DNA of 64,000 nt from SVTX01 sp045585895 (GCA_045585895.1 JAZMZI010000084.1:34507-98506), one strand, 5' to 3'; shown: positions 1 to 8,250, counted from the stretch's first letter. The notes: generated from the sequence alone by a model not told the origin. Numbers and translations are program-made.

Positions 1-110
1 ACAGCCACGAAACGGTCGTTTATAGTCAGACTTATATTATCTATAATTTTCGTTTCCTTTCCCGTGTCGGGATCGGTTACGGTATAGTTAAGATTCTTTA
101 TTTCTAACAT
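1..110 (-). CDS. ABC transporter ATP-binding protein, N-terminal fragment (cut by window edge)
   Basis: The first 36 codons of a leftward gene are present; the rest lies outside the window. The peptide opens MLEIKNLNYTV and continues through IIDNISLTI, the usual first two beta strands of an ABC ATPase, ending just before the expected Walker A motif. The start is the ATG whose complement is at 108-110, with an AAAGGA ribosome binding site about 6 nt upstream. The substrate cannot be told from this fragment; SufC-like and general importer or exporter ATPases start in the same way. Confidence 0.6.
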   Translation of the reverse strand, partial: MLEIKNLNYTVTDPDTGKETKIIDNISLTINDRFVA

Positions 111-216
111 ACTTTTTCCTTTCTTCAAAATATTTATATAAATGCATTATTTGCCAATGATATTCTACCATAAAACGATATATAAATCAATAGATTTATA
201 AAAATTTTTGCTATAT

Positions 217-250
217 AAATGGGGAAGCTTCAACGAAACTTCCCCCATTT
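217..250 (-). terminator. Probable terminator downstream of trxB
   Basis: Inverted repeat AAATGGGGAAG / CTTCCCCCATTT with one bulged C and an 11-nt loop. It sits directly after the trxB stop codon. The following minus-strand sequence is A/T rich but lacks an immediate long T tract. Confidence 0.5.
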
Positions 251-251
251 A

Positions 252-1154
252 TTAATCCAAATATCTGCAAGCGGCAAGGGCGGCGGTCGCGCCGTCTCCG
301 CAAGCTGTGGATATTTGTCTTATATTTTTAGTTCTGCAATCCCCTGCTACGAAAAGTCCATCCGTAGTGGTGAAGCAATTCTCGTCGGAGACTACGTAGC
401 CTCTGTCGGAAAGTGAAACAAGATTTTTATAAGCCTCGTTTTCGGGTACCTGACCGATAGCAACGAACATTCCGTCAAGGTCAAGTCTGGTTTTTTCACC
501 GGTAGCGGTGTTCTTTATAACGATGCCGCCGAAAACGTCGTTTCCGTGAATGGCTTCAACGGTACAACCGTAGATTATTTCAACGTTCTTTCTCTTTTTG
601 AGAATTTCCGCAAGCTTTTCCTCGCCCGTAAGGAAATCCAGATTCTGAACGACGTATACCTTTTCGCATCCGTCGGAGAGCATGATCGCTTCCTGAAGCG
701 CGGAATTTCCGCCGCCTATGACCGCAACGGTCTTACCTGCGTAAAAAGCTCCGTCACAAACTGCGCAGAAAGAGATGCCTTCACCTATAAAGTCCTCTTC
801 TCTGTCGATACCGAGAAGTCGGTGGCGCGCGCCAGTAGCAAGAATTACGGTTTTGGACATATAGATATCGTCGCCTGCGTAAACGCAAAATACGCTTCCT
901 TCTTTTTCTATGCCCGTAACCTCTGCCATATCGATCTCTGCACCCATTTCAATAGCTTGAGAGACCATTTTTTCAGCAAGCTCGTTACCGCTTATCTGGT
1001 TATATCCGGGGTAGTTTTCAATCTTGGGGGAAAAGGTCATCTGACCGCCGAACGTACCCTTGTCGAGAACGAGAACGCTTTTATCCGCGCGTCGAGCATA
1101 TATTGCGGCGGTAAGTCCCGCGGGACCCGCGCCGACAACTATCAAATCATACAT
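252..1154 (-). CDS. trxB: Thioredoxin-disulfide reductase-like flavoprotein with atypical nucleotide site
   Basis: 300 aa, normal for low-molecular-weight thioredoxin reductase. It should pass electrons from a reduced cofactor through FAD and a redox disulfide to thioredoxin-type proteins in the cytoplasm. Visible features are the N-terminal FAD fingerprint GAGPAG (residues 9-14), the active-site C130-A-V-C133, a second dinucleotide fold GGGNSA (147-152) and a C-terminal FAD motif with GDC (271-273). The basic HRRxxxR motif that normally binds the NADPH 2'-phosphate is replaced by QNLDFLT near residues 170-176, so NADPH may not be the donor. It lies downstream of nrdD, whose C-terminus carries a redoxin domain that is a likely substrate. 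The ribosome binding site is AAAGGA. No separate promoter was found. Confidence 0.88.
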   Translation of the reverse strand: MYDLIVVGAGPAGLTAAIYARRADKSVLVLDKGTFGGQMTFSPKIENYPGYNQISGNELAEKMVSQAIEMGAEIDMAEVTGIEKEGSVFCVYAGDDIYMSKTVILATGARHRLLGIDREEDFIGEGISFCAVCDGAFYAGKTVAVIGGGNSALQEAIMLSDGCEKVYVVQNLDFLTGEEKLAEILKKRKNVEIIYGCTVEAIHGNDVFGGIVIKNTATGEKTRLDLDGMFVAIGQVPENEAYKNLVSLSDRGYVVSDENCFTTTDGLFVAGDCRTKNIRQISTACGDGATAALAACRYLD

Positions 1155-1221
1155 TTTCTTAAATTCCTTTCTTTAAATCGGAATTAATTTCGGTTTCAAA
1201 AGCCTTTATAGCTTTTAAAAT

Positions 1222-1251
1222 AGGGGAACCGCACAAGTGAGAGGTTCCCCT
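1222..1251 (-). terminator. Probable terminator of nrdD
   Basis: Hairpin AGGGGAACC / GGTTCCCCT with a 12-nt loop just after the nrdD stop codon. On the minus strand it is followed by TATTTTAAAA, so it is a leaky-looking terminator between nrdD and trxB. Confidence 0.55.
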
Positions 1252-1267
1252 TTCGCTATATCGTCAA

Positions 1268-3685
1268 TTATTTCAAGGTTTCCTCAATAAACTTCTTGAT
1301 ATTGGAGAGATTAGCTGCCTTAGCGATCTCAAGTCCGTCCTCTACAACGACGAGGGTAGGAGCCTGCTTGATGCCGTACTCTGCAACGAGGTCAAGATGC
1401 TCGTCAGCGTAAAGCTTTTCAAACTCAACGCCCGCCTTGTCAAGGAACTCTGCCGCGATCTTACAGTTGGGGCAGGTCTTGGTTGCGAAAAGAAGTACCT
1501 TCTTGCCTGCAACGCTCTCGCATACGCACTCTTCCTCTACAACTGGCTCGGGAATGATGCTGATTGTTCTTACGCTGTCAGCTCCGACGTTGATCTCGGG
1601 GTGAAGCTGAGTGGAGCGCTCGATATTATAGTTTCTTCTCTCCTTGAACTCCTGGCTCTTACCGTCATTCCAGTTCTGAACGGGACGGTAGTAACCCGTG
1701 ATACGGCTGTAGACCTCGGTCTTTTTGCCGCACTTGGGACAGGTGTACTCTTCACCGTTGATGTAGCCGTGCTCGGTACAGATGGAGTAGGTGGGAGACA
1801 TGGTGTAGTAAGGAAGCTTGTAATTCTCTGCGATCTTGCGAACGAGATTAGCCGCGCTCTTCCAGGTGGGAAGCTTCTCGCCAAGGAAGGCGTGGAATAC
1901 GGTACCCGAGGTATAGAGGGTCTGGAGCTCGTCCTGAATGCCGAGAGCGTCGAAGATATCCTCGGTATAGCCAACGGGAAGGTGGCTGGAGTTGGTGTAG
2001 TAAGGAGCCTTTGCGTTGTCGGTAGCGGTGATGATGTCGGGCCATCTCTTTCTGTCATGCTTAGCGAAGCGGTAAGAGGTGGACTCAGCGGGAGTTGCCT
2101 CGAGGTTGTAGAGGTCGCCGTACATCTCCTGATAGTCGGAAAGTCTCTCTCTCATATGGTTGAGAACGTCCTTGGAGAATTCCTGTGTTTCCTTATGAGT
2201 CATATCGGCTCTGAGCCACTTAGCGTTAAGACCTACCTCGTTCATACCAACGAGACCGATGGTCGAGAAGTGGTTGTTGAAGGTACCGAGGTATCTCTTG
2301 GTATAAGGATACAGACCCTCGTCGAGAAGCTTGGTAATAACGGTTCTCTTGGTCTTGAGGGAGCGAGCCGCGATGTCCATAAGCTTATCCAGTCTCTTGT
2401 AGAAGTCTTCCTCGTTCTCGGCAAGGTAAGCGATTCTGGGCATATTGATGGTAACAACGCCTACGGAACCGGTGGACTCACCCGAACCGAAGAATCCGCC
2501 GGACTTCTTACGAAGCTCTCTGAGGTCAAGACGGAGACGGCAGCACATGGAACGAACGTCCGAGGGCTCCATATCGGAGTTGATGTAGTTGGAGAAGTAA
2601 GGAGTACCGTACTTTGCGGTCATCTCGAAGAGAAGCTTATTGTTCTCGGTCTCGGACCAGTCGAAGTCACGGGTGATGGAGTAAGTAGGAATAGGATACT
2701 GGAATCCACGGCCGTTTGCGTCGCCCTCGATCATGATCTCGATGAACGCCTTGTTGACCATGTCCATTTCCTTTTTACAATCCTTGTACTTGAAGTCAAC
2801 TTCCTTACCGCCAACGATACAATTAAGCTCTGCCAAGTCGTTAGGAACGGTCCAGTCGAGAGTGATGTTGGTAAAGGGAGACTGAGTACCCCAACGGGAA
2901 GGAGTATTAACACCGTAAATGAAGGACTGGATGCACTGCTTAACTTCTTTGTAAGAAAGGTTATCAATCTTTACGAAAGGAGCGAGGTACGTATCAAAGG
3001 AGGAGAAAGCCTGAGCGCCTGCCCACTCGTTCTGCATGATTCCGAGGAAGTTTACCATCTGGTTGCAGAGGGTGGAAAGATGGCTTGCGGGCGCGGAGGT
3101 GATCTTACCCGTTACACCGCCGAGACCCTCCTGAATGAGCTGCTTTAACGACCAACCTGCGCAGTAGCCCGTGAGCATGGAAAGGTCGTGAATGTGAATA
3201 TCAACGTTTCTGTGAGCGTTTGCGATCTCGTCGTCGTAAACCTCACTGAGCCAATAGTTAGCGGTGATTGCACCCGAGTTGGAAAGGATAAGACCACCTA
3301 CAGAGTAGGTAACGGTAGAGTTCTCCTTAACTCTCCAGTCGAGCGCCTGAAGATACTTATCAACGGTATCCTTATAGTCAAGCGCGGTGTTCTGTACGTT
3401 TCTGAGCTTCTCTCTCTGGCGGCGATAAAGGATGTATGCCTTTGCAACGTCTGCGTAGCCTGCCTGAACGAGAACCGACTCAACGCAGTCCTGGATCTCC
3501 TCAACTGCGATAAGACCGTCCTTGATCTTGGGTTCAAACTCTGCTGTGACCTTGAGTGCCAAGAAGTCGATTATGTTCTGGTTAAACTGCTTTTCCTGGG
3601 CTTCGAAAGCCATTCTGATAGCATCAGAGATCTTGCTTAAATTGAATTCAACGATTTTTCCGTCTCTCTTTTGTACGCTGTACAT
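1268..3685 (-). CDS. nrdD: Anaerobic (class III) ribonucleoside-triphosphate reductase with fused C-terminal redoxin
   Basis: 805 aa, longer than most NrdD proteins because of an added domain. It reduces NTPs to dNTPs without oxygen, using a glycyl radical installed by NrdG. Domains seen: an N-terminal ATP-cone (about 1-95, opening VQKRDGKIVEF), the barrel with the paired cysteines MCCR, a zinc-ribbon region with CPKC, and the glycyl-radical motif RITGYYRP with Gly at about 664. After this comes a linker and a thioredoxin/glutaredoxin-like domain (about 728-805) with CPNC at 738-741 and the cis-Pro segment QAPTLVV. This suggests that reducing power comes from a thiol redoxin rather than formate, fed by the neighbouring TrxB. 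The ribosome binding site is AAGGAG. It has its own promoter with NrdR-like boxes. Confidence 0.95.
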   Translation of the reverse strand: MYSVQKRDGKIVEFNLSKISDAIRMAFEAQEKQFNQNIIDFLALKVTAEFEPKIKDGLIAVEEIQDCVESVLVQAGYADVAKAYILYRRQREKLRNVQNTALDYKDTVDKYLQALDWRVKENSTVTYSVGGLILSNSGAITANYWLSEVYDDEIANAHRNVDIHIHDLSMLTGYCAGWSLKQLIQEGLGGVTGKITSAPASHLSTLCNQMVNFLGIMQNEWAGAQAFSSFDTYLAPFVKIDNLSYKEVKQCIQSFIYGVNTPSRWGTQSPFTNITLDWTVPNDLAELNCIVGGKEVDFKYKDCKKEMDMVNKAFIEIMIEGDANGRGFQYPIPTYSITRDFDWSETENNKLLFEMTAKYGTPYFSNYINSDMEPSDVRSMCCRLRLDLRELRKKSGGFFGSGESTGSVGVVTINMPRIAYLAENEEDFYKRLDKLMDIAARSLKTKRTVITKLLDEGLYPYTKRYLGTFNNHFSTIGLVGMNEVGLNAKWLRADMTHKETQEFSKDVLNHMRERLSDYQEMYGDLYNLEATPAESTSYRFAKHDRKRWPDIITATDNAKAPYYTNSSHLPVGYTEDIFDALGIQDELQTLYTSGTVFHAFLGEKLPTWKSAANLVRKIAENYKLPYYTMSPTYSICTEHGYINGEEYTCPKCGKKTEVYSRITGYYRPVQNWNDGKSQEFKERRNYNIERSTQLHPEINVGADSVRTISIIPEPVVEEECVCESVAGKKVLLFATKTCPNCKIAAEFLDKAGVEFEKLYADEHLDLVAEYGIKQAPTLVVVEDGLEIAKAANLSNIKKFIEETLK

Positions 3686-3777
3686 TTCGTTCTCCTTTTT
3701 TTGATTGTATTTTTGAAATTTGATTACCTTGATTTCCCTTTTGCCATATGGATTTTCACGAAAATTGGCATAAAGAG

Positions 3778-3799
3778 GGCGCGGACAGCCATCCGCGCC
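3778..3799 (-). other. 5'-end stem-loop of the nrdD mRNA
   Basis: Perfect 8-bp stem GGCGCGGA / TCCGCGCC with a 6-nt loop. The predicted transcription start lies at about 3801, so this hairpin would form the very 5' end of the nrdD transcript. Terminal stems of this kind can protect mRNAs from 5'-dependent decay. It has no T tract and is not a terminator. Confidence 0.5.
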
Positions 3800-3807
3800 G
3801 CATTAGC

Positions 3808-3836
3808 ATTATACTATATTTAGTGGTGTTTGTCAA
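3808..3836 (-). promoter_or_regulatory. Consensus sigma-A promoter of nrdD
   Basis: On the minus strand the -35 TTGACA (complement of 3831-3836) and -10 TATAAT (complement of 3808-3813) are both perfect and separated by 17 bp. It serves nrdD alone, because nrdG lies upstream in a different transcription unit. One NrdR-like box overlaps the -10 and spacer; the other lies just upstream of the -35. Confidence 0.8.
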
Positions 3837-3859
3837 GAGGGTAACACAAGATATTGTGT
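3811..3859 (-). promoter_or_regulatory. Pair of NrdR-like boxes
   Basis: The NrdR consensus is ACACWATATWTWGTGT. The sequence at 3844-3859, ACACAAGATATTGTGT, is a near-perfect palindromic match. The one at 3811-3826, ATACTATATTTAGTGG, matches 14 of 16 positions. They are 33 bp apart, start to start, about three helical turns, as expected for the paired sites bound by the ATP/dATP-sensing repressor NrdR. Their overlap with the promoter fits repression. No nrdR gene is in the window. Confidence 0.75.
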
Positions 3860-3889
3860 TTTTCTACAAATTTCGGCATAATAAATGAT

Positions 3890-4594
3890 TTATACTCCCC
3901 GTAATTGTGCGTTTGGCACAAATGGTAATAATATGTTCAAAAACTCTTCCATTTCTTTCTCATTAAAGGAAGAAATTTCCTGTCCGATTATGTCCCCTGA
4001 GTCCTTGAATTGCTGTAAAAAGTACTTTTCGTTACCCTTGAGCCATTCTCCGATCTTTTGAAAATCTTCTGATGAATGGAAGGGTTTGGCTACCGTTGTT
4101 CTGAACTCAAAATCAACTTTTCCTTCCATTAAGAAATTCATACTCTCCTCTATTTTAGAGAGATCGTAACTTTTAGGCAAACCGCAAGTATAGGCATACT
4201 TTTCGGGAGAATTTTTTATGTCCATGGCCACGTAATCAACGAGACCGTCATTCACAAGTCGTTTGAGTACGTCGGGGCGAGTTCCGTTGGTATCGAGTTT
4301 GAGAGCGTAGTCCATCTCTTTTACTTCCTTTATAAAATCATAAAGTCCGCTCATAAGAGTAGGCTCGCCTCCGGTAATAGCCACACCGTCCAGAACACCC
4401 TGTCTTTTTCTTAAAAAAGCTAATACTTCTTCATTTTTATAGGTTTGTTGCTCCTCTGCTCTGATAACCAAAGACGCATTATGGCAGAAAGGACAACGGA
4501 AGTTACAACCGCGAGTAAAAAGCGTGCAGGCTACCTTACCCGGATAGTCAAGAAGCGTGAGCTTCTGAAGTCCCGCAAAAATATTCTCATTCAT
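3890..4594 (-). CDS. nrdG: Anaerobic ribonucleotide reductase activating protein (radical SAM)
   Basis: 234 aa radical-SAM enzyme that uses S-adenosylmethionine and a [4Fe-4S] cluster to make the glycyl radical on NrdD. The cluster motif CNFRCPFC (CxxxCxxC) lies near residues 30-37 and the SAM-binding GGEP segment near 96. The opening LQKLTLLDYPGKVACTLF is typical of the longer NrdG group found in Clostridia and archaea. The start is 2 nt downstream of the preceding ABC ATPase stop, with GAGGA inside that gene's end, so translation is probably coupled. It is the last gene of the lexA-led operon and is separated from nrdD by the nrdD promoter. Confidence 0.93.
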   Translation of the reverse strand: MNENIFAGLQKLTLLDYPGKVACTLFTRGCNFRCPFCHNASLVIRAEEQQTYKNEEVLAFLRKRQGVLDGVAITGGEPTLMSGLYDFIKEVKEMDYALKLDTNGTRPDVLKRLVNDGLVDYVAMDIKNSPEKYAYTCGLPKSYDLSKIEESMNFLMEGKVDFEFRTTVAKPFHSSEDFQKIGEWLKGNEKYFLQQFKDSGDIIGQEISSFNEKEMEEFLNILLPFVPNAQLRGV

Positions 4595-4596
4595 AT

Positions 4597-5349
4597 TTAT
4601 ATTTCCTCATCAAAATTAACTTTGCGCGAGAGCAAAATTCCGTTATCCATAGTATAGACCGTATCTGCTCTTTTTGCTATCTTCAAATCGTGAGTTACCA
4701 TTACGAGGGTCATTCCGATGCTTCTTCTCGCTTCAAGCAGAAGCTCCAAAACCTCGTCGGCATTCTTTCGGTCAAGATTTCCCGTCGGTTCGTCTGCAAA
4801 AAGTATTTGCGGCATATTGATAAGCGCACGTGCGATCGCTACTCTTTGCTGCTGACCTCCCGAAAGCTCACTGGGAAGGTGATTTAATCTGTCGGAGAGT
4901 CCGAGAAGGGTTATAAGCTTCTTAAAGTGCTCATCATAGGAAAGTCCAGATCTTTTACACATCATCGTAGGAACAAGGATGTTCTCATAGGCGGTGAACT
5001 GAGGAATAAGATTATGCTTTTGAAAAACTATTCCGATATTATTGCCGCGATAACGGGCAAGCGCGTCGGGATTCATTGAAGTGATATCATTGCCTCGGAT
5101 AATTACCTTACCCGCATTGGGTTTATCGAGTCCAGCGCATAGATTTATCAAGGTACTCTTTCCCGAACCCGAAGAACCTATGATAGCAACAAATTCTCCC
5201 TCCCGCACCTTGAGGCTGACCTTGTTTACCGCATAGATCACGTCGTCGTATTGCTTATATTGCTTTACCAGATCTCTGGTTTCAAGCATTATTCTGTTGG
5301 GATCGATCGTATTCAAATCGATCCCGCTGTTATTTATACCTTTATTCAT
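4597..5349 (-). CDS. ABC transporter ATP-binding protein, MacB/LolD type
   Basis: 250 aa from the chosen start. Cytoplasmic ATPase partner of the FtsX-like permease directly upstream. It shows Walker A GSSGSGKST, the Q-loop VFQKHN, the signature LSGGQQQR and Walker B ILFADEPTG with the D-loop GNLD, all typical of the lipoprotein-release, peptide-resistance and cell-wall-signalling ABC subfamily. An ATG at 5355 abuts the GGAGGG ribosome binding site with no spacing, so the ATG at 5349, 6 nt after it, is preferred. The substrate is unknown. Confidence 0.9.
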   Translation of the reverse strand: MNKGINNSGIDLNTIDPNRIMLETRDLVKQYKQYDDVIYAVNKVSLKVREGEFVAIIGSSGSGKSTLINLCAGLDKPNAGKVIIRGNDITSMNPDALARYRGNNIGIVFQKHNLIPQFTAYENILVPTMMCKRSGLSYDEHFKKLITLLGLSDRLNHLPSELSGGQQQRVAIARALINMPQILFADEPTGNLDRKNADEVLELLLEARRSIGMTLVMVTHDLKIAKRADTVYTMDNGILLSRKVNFDEEI

Positions 5350-5351
5350 GA

Positions 5352-7589
5352 TCATCCCTCCGAATTGATATCGATGTTTTTAATCGATTGTCCTTCTTTT
5401 TTGATCTTTCTTTCATATAAAATGAAAGGTATGATGCCCGAGATCATTCCGCAGAATGCGGATACCGCCGCGCAAACGACTATTACCCAGGACGGAACAA
5501 AGCTTTCAAAGGAAACGCTGAGCCCGCCGATGCTGAGCTTGGGCAGATACACCGACATCAGCCTGTACAGTATGTAGCAAGCTATACGGCTGAATGCGTA
5601 ATTCAAAATAAATCCTATGATAAATATCAATACTCCCGACACCAAATGAATACCTAATATCTTTTTCATTCCGATGCCGATATATCCAAGGGTTCTGAAC
5701 TCGGTCTCTCTCTTTTTAAAGAACATTACCTGAGAAAAGATCCATATAACGGGACATATAACTAATATTAAGAATGAAAGAACTGTAATAAGTCTCGGAA
5801 GTTGATTCCTATAATCTACAAAGGAATAAACGGCTTCGTCGGTATACTTACATTCCCACAAATCGTACCCGCTCATAAACTGTTCGGTTGAATTTTTTAA
5901 TCTGCCGACTGTTTCAAGGTCAGTTCCGTTTTTCAAATATACGCTTATATTCGATATTGCCCTTTTATCCTTCGTCAAAAGCGAATAGTTGTTTTCATTA
6001 ACTCCGACGATAATGCTGTCGGTCGCATCCTTATCGTGAATTACCGCTCCTACGGTGTATTCTCTGTATTCGAAACCGAAATTATATAGCTGCTGTCTCA
6101 GGCTTTCAAGTCTGTCTGCGGTTCCGGGGATCGGAACGCTGCTTATTTTCTCCGCGATCAGAATTTTGTCGCCGGGAGCAAAATCGAAGCTCTTTACTCC
6201 GTACATTCCCTCGCTTAAGACCACGTATTGGTCGGACTCGGTAAGATTTGAGGAGTTGAGACCGTCAAGATATTCTACATCATAGTTTTTTTCGTAATTT
6301 TTTAGAGTCATCTCGTCAAGACAGACGTATCTTGAATAGTTGGTGGCTCTCGTATAGCCCTCGCTTCTCTTTTGCGTGGAATTGACCGAATAATCGTTTC
6401 CGCTCAGATTATTTTCGTTTTTAATTAGCAGATGGTCGTAAAACACGTTCATATTACGGCTCTGTTCAAACACGATACTGTCAACCGAATCAAGAGAATT
6501 AAAATGATCGATTATCTCTACAGCCTCGTCTAAAGCGCGCTCTCTTTCATCTTCCGAATATGCGCCGCCCGCAAATTTGACGGAATATTCCTCCTTTGGG
6601 GCTTCGTTTTCAGCCTTGACCATATTAGCCCAATATATCATAGTGACGAATATGACCGAAAAAGCAACGGCACCCGAGATCAATCTTACTATATACTTTC
6701 TGAATCTCCAAACCGAGTAAAGCTCATAATGCAAGGGGATCTTTTTTGAAAATATATAAAAGGACCTTCTCGGCGAAGTTACGAAATTGGAATTATCCGA
6801 GGTGGAAATAAGCGATACGGGTGAACTGAACAAAAAGCTGCCCATTGACCCACCTGCGGCGATCGCAACCGTGACGTAGGAAAGGATCACGTACAGAAGT
6901 ACGGCTTCGGTACGTATTATCGGTTGTATTCCTACGTCAAGATAAACCGTTAAGTTCAGAATATACGAGATAATAAAAGATGGGAACAAGGTAATGGTAC
7001 ATATCGTAAACAGCTCACGGGACGCAAAGCTCGCAAGAGTTTTGCGGTCGGCGCCAAAGGTAACGTATATTCCGTACCGAAACTTATAATGATTGGTGCG
7101 GATCGAATGAATTACCGATATTATCAGCGTGGCAATTCCAAAAATCACTATACCCATAAGTATCATCGTCAGGATCGTTTCGCCTCTTACCGAATAATGA
7201 TAGTTATAGTACGGAGTTACGTAATATTCGGCTTGATTTCTTGAAAGCACCTTGGCTTGAAACTCGTCAAGCTTTCCGTTTTGCACCGAAACGCCTATCT
7301 TACCGTCGACCATACCACAATCCGCAACCAAAGCTCCGTTTGCCTTGCATATACCGTAAAGATCGTTCATCGGAGTTTTTGCATCGGTTATATAAACGTC
7401 ATAACCGTACGCATCTTTAAAAAGCGCATCGTTTGAAAGAGTGTTAGTGTAAGCAGACATAGTCCAGACACCTAAAAGGAGCTGGACTACAATTATAGCA
7501 ATATAAATGGCTGTGAATTCCTTAAAATTCAGCAAGACGCTTTTAACAGACGTTTTAAATTCCGTCAGAAATAACTTCAGCTTTTCCAA
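5352..7589 (-). CDS. FtsX-like ABC permease
   Basis: About 745 aa with roughly eight membrane segments: one near residues 24-44, a cluster of three to four at about 140-260, one near 310, a large extracytoplasmic region (about 330-610) and three C-terminal segments (about 620-740). This is the architecture of clostridial BceB/FtsX-type permeases that pair with a MacB-type ATPase. It starts with TTG (complement 7587-7589), with GGAG about 9 nt before it; no nearby in-frame ATG exists. It lies 16 nt downstream of lexA and 2 nt upstream of its ATPase. Roles known for relatives include antimicrobial-peptide response; here the substrate is not evident. Confidence 0.85.
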   Translation of the reverse strand: MEKLKLFLTEFKTSVKSVLLNFKEFTAIYIAIIVVQLLLGVWTMSAYTNTLSNDALFKDAYGYDVYITDAKTPMNDLYGICKANGALVADCGMVDGKIGVSVQNGKLDEFQAKVLSRNQAEYYVTPYYNYHYSVRGETILTMILMGIVIFGIATLIISVIHSIRTNHYKFRYGIYVTFGADRKTLASFASRELFTICTITLFPSFIISYILNLTVYLDVGIQPIIRTEAVLLYVILSYVTVAIAAGGSMGSFLFSSPVSLISTSDNSNFVTSPRRSFYIFSKKIPLHYELYSVWRFRKYIVRLISGAVAFSVIFVTMIYWANMVKAENEAPKEEYSVKFAGGAYSEDERERALDEAVEIIDHFNSLDSVDSIVFEQSRNMNVFYDHLLIKNENNLSGNDYSVNSTQKRSEGYTRATNYSRYVCLDEMTLKNYEKNYDVEYLDGLNSSNLTESDQYVVLSEGMYGVKSFDFAPGDKILIAEKISSVPIPGTADRLESLRQQLYNFGFEYREYTVGAVIHDKDATDSIIVGVNENNYSLLTKDKRAISNISVYLKNGTDLETVGRLKNSTEQFMSGYDLWECKYTDEAVYSFVDYRNQLPRLITVLSFLILVICPVIWIFSQVMFFKKRETEFRTLGYIGIGMKKILGIHLVSGVLIFIIGFILNYAFSRIACYILYRLMSVYLPKLSIGGLSVSFESFVPSWVIVVCAAVSAFCGMISGIIPFILYERKIKKEGQSIKNIDINSEG

Positions 7590-7605
7590 AACCTATTCTC
7601 CAAGT

Positions 7606-8202
7606 TTAAGCGTAGCTTCTTTGAATTGCAAGTACTCTGCCGAGGATAAGCACCTCGTCGACTATTATGGGTTCCATCGTGCTGTTTTCGGGCTGAAGGC
7701 GGTAATGACCGTTTTCTCTGAAAAATCTCTTTACTGTCGCCTCATTTTCGATAAGGGCTACCACGATCTCTCCGTTTTCGGCATAGCAGGTCTTTTCTGC
7801 GATTATCATATCACCGTCGAGGATTCCAACTTCGATCATACTCTCGCCCTTGACCTTAAGAGCAAACATTTCCTCGCCGCCGACACGTCCCACGTAACCT
7901 ATATATCCCTCAAAATTCTCTTCCGCAAGAATAGGCTGACCCGCAGTTACGGTTCCGAGAACGGGAACGGCGGTAACGGAAGGCATATCGTCGTTTGCAA
8001 TACGGATAGCACGGCTCTTTCCGTCCTCTTTGCGTATATATCCAAGCATATCAAGTCTGTTGAGATACATATGCACCGTTGACGTACTCTTATAGCCGAG
8101 ATCGTTCATAATATCTCTGACGCTTGGAGCAAAACCTTTATCTCTTACAGATCTTACTATGTAATCGTATACTTTTTTTTCCTTTGGCTTGAGCTTTTCC
8201 AT
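7606..8202 (-). CDS. lexA: LexA repressor
   Basis: 198 aa SOS-response repressor. The N-terminal winged helix (about 1-70) contains the recognition-helix region with STVHMYLNRL. The C-terminal S24 peptidase domain has the self-cleavage site A87-G88, the catalytic Ser121 in KGESM and Lys158 in EATVKRFF. All residues needed for RecA-stimulated autocleavage are present. The ribosome binding site is GAGGT. A palindrome GTACAAATGTAT overlaps the downstream edge of its promoter and may be its own operator. The gene heads a minus-strand unit that runs on into the FtsX/ABC pair and nrdG. Confidence 0.95.
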   Translation of the reverse strand: MEKLKPKEKKVYDYIVRSVRDKGFAPSVRDIMNDLGYKSTSTVHMYLNRLDMLGYIRKEDGKSRAIRIANDDMPSVTAVPVLGTVTAGQPILAEENFEGYIGYVGRVGGEEMFALKVKGESMIEVGILDGDMIIAEKTCYAENGEIVVALIENEATVKRFFRENGHYRLQPENSTMEPIIVDEVLILGRVLAIQRSYA

Positions 8203-8234
8203 AAATTTACCTCACTTACGGGATCTTAATTTTA

Positions 8235-8250
8235 GTACAAATGTATTGTA
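8235..8250 (-). promoter_or_regulatory. lexA extended -10 promoter with LexA-box-like palindrome
   Basis: On the minus strand TGATACAAT forms an extended -10 (complement of 8245-8250) without a good -35. The overlapping 8235-8246 sequence GTACAAATGTAT has palindromic arms TACA/TGTA around two bases and keeps the inner AC-N4-GT of the Gram-positive LexA box GAAC-N4-GTTC, differing at outer positions. Autoregulation is inferred. Confidence 0.4.

Noticed and set aside
1397..3148. 583-codon plus-strand open frame opposite nrdD
   Set aside because: Mirror of nrdD codon usage; composition is rich in Val/Leu/Gly with no recognisable domain.
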